Shown: one piece after another, positions 61,409 through 64,000 of the stretch
How positions within the stretch are numbered: position 1 is the stretch's first letter
How the letters are laid out: every line of letters starts with the position of its first letter
Assembly: GCF_003991405.1 (NCBI RefSeq)
Contig: NZ_RPEN01000152.1
Coordinates: 62,001-126,000 of the forward strand
DNA: 64,000 nt
Direction: 5' to 3'
DNA from: Pseudorhodobacter sp. E13
GTDB taxonomy: Bacteria; Pseudomonadota; Alphaproteobacteria; Rhodobacterales; Rhodobacteraceae
The notes under the pieces: model-generated
What the model was told of the DNA's origin: nothing
What the model saw: only the letters and a program-made list of their open reading frames with translations
Database searches by the model: none
Translations under genes and position numbers: made by a program

Positions 61409-63079
61409 ATGACAAGCCCCGCCCCCGATACCGCGACCGCCCGCTTTCGTCGGCCCGCCGCCGAGGTGATGCGCCTTGCCCGGATGGGGGCGGGGCATCC
61501 GACCCGCCTGTCGTTTCTGCGCGTGCTGTTGCGCCGGATCAAGGCCGAGGGCTGGTTGTGTGACCGCCCCGTCTGGCAGGTGAATGATCAAGGTGTCGGC
61601 CATGCCGTTTACCGTGTGCAGGGGCCGCAGTGCTGTTACAGCCTTGTCGCCTTTGCCCATGATCTGCCCGATGACATGCGGTCAGACCGGGTGATCGCGA
61701 CCGCTTGGGATGCCACCTTCACCCTGTTCGATGGCACCCCGACCGAGGCCGATATCGCCCGGCTTGCCGCCAATGTGCCGCTGCAAGAGGCCGGGCGCAT
61801 CACCGCCCGCGAATTGACACTGGCGCGGGCCAACCGCTCTGTCCGTTTGTTCGCGCATGTGGTGGCAGCTTTGGCCAAAGGCCAGCAACCCGATGTCGAG
61901 GAGATTGACGCGGTGGGCTATCTGATGCGCACCACCGCTGTTTATGGTTCGGGCAAGTTTGGCGCGGCTGACCGGGCCGATATTGCTGCGCGGCCGGAAT
62001 TGAACGGCCCGTTTCAGGTGGAAATGCTGACCGTCTGGCTGATCCGCGCGTTTACGGTGGATATCGTGGAACATATGGCGCGGGTGGCGGGGGGCGCGCG
62101 CGCGGTGCGGCTTGCGCCGGGCATCCGCCGCAGCCTTGGGGTGGGCAATTCCACCGGGCTTGGCATGGCACCTTTTGTGGTGCGTCACCCGATGCTGCTG
62201 AACAACTGGACCCAAGCGCGGGAGGAGGCGCTGGCCCGTGTCCGCGCCCAAGCGCGGGCGGATGCCGTGGCGGTTCAGGGGCTGCAACAGGCGCTGCGGG
62301 CGGCGGTAGAAAATGCGCGGCTTTGGCAGTCAGAGCATCCTGTGCAGCGCGGCAAGCTGGCCGATCTGCGCCGCGATCTGGACCAGCTTTCCGATCTGTT
62401 GCCAAGCTGGGATTGGCAGGTGCCGCACCCGTGGAACGCGCTGTGGCTGTGGGGTGAGGCGCATCTGAGCCTTGAGGGGCAAGAGGCCTTGCTGGCCTTG
62501 ATGCTGGAACCGCATGGCGCGCTGGTCGATGATCTGGCCGCCGCAATGGGCGCGGATGAAGACGCGATGTTCCGCCTGAATGGTGCGATGACCGTGGGCG
62601 CGCTGCGCGATCTGTTGCAGCAGCATTACGGCTGGGCCTTGGCGATGGATTTTGATCGCCCCGAAAACACGGCGCGGTTTTGGTATGTGTCCGAGGAAAA
62701 GCTGGAACCGCGTCTGGGCGACCGCACCCGCGAGGAAGGCGCCGCGCTGGAACAACCCTTGTGCATCGCGCGGCTGGCAAGCGATCTGGCCCGCACGCTC
62801 GCGGCACGGCCCGCAGCGGAACCCGTGGCAAGCCTGTTGCTGGCCCATCCCGAACACCGCCTGATGCTGCGGCGCGCGCAGATGGCGGCAGGCCACCCCT
62901 ATGCCGAAATTCAGGACAACCTGATCGGCGCGCAGATGCTGCCGATAGACATGATGCGCTGCAAACTGGCGTTTTTCGGGGCCGACAGGTTCGACCCCCG
63001 CTCGGACCGCTGGATCAGGATCAGCCTGTTTCAAGGCGCGGATTACCCGGAAGATATCACCGCAAAGGGGGCAGCATGA
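61409..63079 (+). CDS. conserved protein of unknown function in the catabolic operon
   Basis: A 556-residue protein not recognised. It begins MTSPAPDTATARFRRPAAEV and has no signal peptide or membrane helix. Notable stretches are RRSLGVGNSTGLGMAPFVV (about 237-255), LLNNWTQAREEALARVRAQARA, and the C-terminal FRYE-like SRFDPRSDRWIRI region. Charged helices suggest a cytoplasmic enzyme or assembly factor. It is coupled by ATGA to the DUF3726 gene and follows the BCCT transporter by 16 bases, so it probably takes part in the same pathway. Candidate roles are an enzyme subunit or maturation factor. Confidence 0.65.
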   Translation: MTSPAPDTATARFRRPAAEVMRLARMGAGHPTRLSFLRVLLRRIKAEGWLCDRPVWQVNDQGVGHAVYRVQGPQCCYSLVAFAHDLPDDMRSDRVIATAWDATFTLFDGTPTEADIARLAANVPLQEAGRITARELTLARANRSVRLFAHVVAALAKGQQPDVEEIDAVGYLMRTTAVYGSGKFGAADRADIAARPELNGPFQVEMLTVWLIRAFTVDIVEHMARVAGGARAVRLAPGIRRSLGVGNSTGLGMAPFVVRHPMLLNNWTQAREEALARVRAQARADAVAVQGLQQALRAAVENARLWQSEHPVQRGKLADLRRDLDQLSDLLPSWDWQVPHPWNALWLWGEAHLSLEGQEALLALMLEPHGALVDDLAAAMGADEDAMFRLNGAMTVGALRDLLQQHYGWALAMDFDRPENTARFWYVSEEKLEPRLGDRTREEGAALEQPLCIARLASDLARTLAARPAAEPVASLLLAHPEHRLMLRRAQMAAGHPYAEIQDNLIGAQMLPIDMMRCKLAFFGADRFDPRSDRWIRISLFQGADYPEDITAKGAA

Positions 63080-63798
63080 CCGAACTGGCAGGCGATCAGA
63101 CGCGCGGGGATTCGACCGCGTTCTTCAGTGGCGGCCAATCCGCCCGGATGTCGCAAAACGAGGTGGCGGCCCTGTGCCTGAAAGCCGCGCGTGGGGCTGG
63201 CATGACTTGGGGCATGGCCGAAGAAGCAGGCTTTGCCGCAAGCTGGCTGACCGCGCGCGGGCTGGACGGGCCGCGCCTGTTGCTGGCGCATCTGACGGCG
63301 GCCCAAGGCCGGGCCTGGGCCGATCTGTGCCCTGCGGTGGCACCGGGGGCCTGGGCCGCGCCCAAGGGGAAATCCTTGTGCCCGATTGCGCTGGGGGCCA
63401 CGCTGAGCGATCACGCGGCGCTGGCCACAGGGCTTGGCGCGGCACCGATCAAGGTGGGGCCGGTGGACCAACCGCTTTTGGTGCTGCCCTTCCTTGGCAG
63501 CATCGCCGGGGCCAGTGCCGGCACCGTGACCATGGCTTGGGACGGTGGCACGATAGAGGTGGACCCCGCAGGCAGGCTGACGCCCGATGCACTGGCACCG
63601 CTGGACGGGAAAACCGGCGTCACGCTGCATTTATCCCTGCGCCATGGGCAAGGGGCGCGCGCAGGCCAACGTGAGCCCGCGCCCGCGATTGCAGCGCAGA
63701 CCATCGCAGGGCTGAACGCCTTTGCCCTGCGCACGACAGTGCCCGCCTCTGACGCCTCGCGCGCCGGGGCCGGGGCCAGCAGCAGCGACAATGATTGA
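63076..63798 (+). CDS. DUF3726 domain-containing protein
   Basis: A 240-residue protein. The N-terminal SQNEVAALCLKAARGAGMTWGMAEEAG (first half) is the DUF3726 hallmark (S-x-N-E, K-A-A-R-G-A-G, G-x-A-E-E). LPFLGSIAGASAGTVTMAW lies in the middle. The family is unstudied and usually sits in catabolic operons with flavoproteins and RidA. It is coupled to the preceding unknown gene and precedes RidA. A low-complexity Ala/Ser tail ends in SSSDND. Confidence 0.78.
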   Translation: MTELAGDQTRGDSTAFFSGGQSARMSQNEVAALCLKAARGAGMTWGMAEEAGFAASWLTARGLDGPRLLLAHLTAAQGRAWADLCPAVAPGAWAAPKGKSLCPIALGATLSDHAALATGLGAAPIKVGPVDQPLLVLPFLGSIAGASAGTVTMAWDGGTIEVDPAGRLTPDALAPLDGKTGVTLHLSLRHGQGARAGQREPAPAIAAQTIAGLNAFALRTTVPASDASRAGAGASSSDND

Positions 63799-63816
63799 CC
63801 AAAGGAAGAATGACAT

Positions 63817-64000
63817 ATGACAGTTCAGCGCCTCGACCCCGGCCCTCGGATGAGCGAAGCGGTTTGCGCAGGCGGCCTTGCCTTTTTCGCAGGCCAAGTG
63901 CCCGATGATCTGACCGCAGATATCACTGTGCAAACCCGGCAGGTGTTGGACAATGTGGATGCGGTCGCGGCCCGTTTGGGCGGCAGCAAGGCCGATATCG
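63817..64000 (+). CDS. RidA family protein, N-terminal part
   Basis: About 61 residues are visible before the right edge: MTVQRLDPGPRMSEAVCAGG, then FFAGQVPDD and VLDNVDAVAARLGG. This is the RidA/YjgF pattern, whose members hydrolyse reactive imines and enamines formed by amine-oxidising flavoenzymes. It is downstream of DUF3726 by 18 bases with AAAGGAAGA before its ATG. The catalytic Arg lies outside the window. Its presence suggests an amine-oxidising step further along the operon. Confidence 0.85.
   Translation, partial: MTVQRLDPGPRMSEAVCAGGLAFFAGQVPDDLTADITVQTRQVLDNVDAVAARLGGSKADI

Overview
The window reads as one chromosomal segment of a high-GC alphaproteobacterium of the Rhodobacteraceae/Paracoccaceae type. 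The reasons are the gene families present: DUF6455-like and DUF2254 proteins, an NDUFS4-type complex I subunit, the alphaproteobacterial GshA type, a SelD fused to an NADH-dehydrogenase-like flavoprotein, a dimethylglycine-dehydrogenase/GcvT fusion, and pyrB-pyrC-plsY. GC is high throughout except for a few AT-richer patches near 32.4-33.07 kb, 41.0 kb and 54.9-56.3 kb. No rRNA, prophage or CRISPR array was seen. One tRNA (Met, CAT) is present.

Layout. 0-6.2 kb: the 5' end of a succinate-semialdehyde dehydrogenase, an alpha/beta hydrolase and a two-gene RND efflux pump. 6.3-8.3 kb: a uracil-DNA glycosylase/LysE exporter/MoaB operon. 8.4-12.7 kb: pyrB, small membrane proteins, a dihydroorotase-like pyrC and plsY. 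12.8-26.8 kb: mostly housekeeping and envelope genes (IMPACT-type protein, DUF2254, M48 lipoprotein, SDR, rRNA methyltransferase-like, clpS, HAD, D,D-carboxypeptidase with SPOR domain, YqgE, DsbD-like domain, OmpA/BON-type protein, ubiA). 26.8-37.5 kb: rsmE with two coupled unknown genes, gshA, a large secreted unknown, a peroxidase-like/CDGSH pair, rimO with a coupled AT-rich unknown, an H-NOX-like protein with a diguanylate cyclase, a receiver-like protein and a cold-shock protein. 37.7-41.9 kb: a RAYT transposase with REP palindromes next to uvrB, then an NDUFS4-type gene and tRNA-Met. 42-51 kb: a hydantoinase A-like protein, an RpoN-family sigma factor, the SelD fusion, and a zinc-uptake locus (znuA divergent from zur-znuC-znuB, with two Zur-box-like palindromes between). 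51-56 kb: a MarR/isochorismatase-like pair with twin operators, a dimethylglycine-dehydrogenase-like enzyme and an S41-like protein. 56.3-64 kb: a LysR-controlled catabolic operon that runs off the end of the window.

The most interesting accessory material is as follows. (i) The LysR/aldehyde dehydrogenase/M19 dipeptidase-like/BCCT transporter/unknown/DUF3726/RidA operon looks like an uncharacterised pathway for an imported quaternary or zwitterionic amine, and its dipeptidase homologue lacks half of the family's metal ligands. (ii) The H-NOX-like protein next to a complete GGDEF cyclase lacks the canonical heme histidine and the YxSxR motif. (iii) A RAYT is flanked by its own REP palindromes, and the uvrB stop codon lies inside one of them. 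Several housekeeping homologues also lack textbook catalytic residues: the dihydroorotase, the family-4 UDG and an SDR. All functional statements rest on reading translated sequence by eye. No database search was run.
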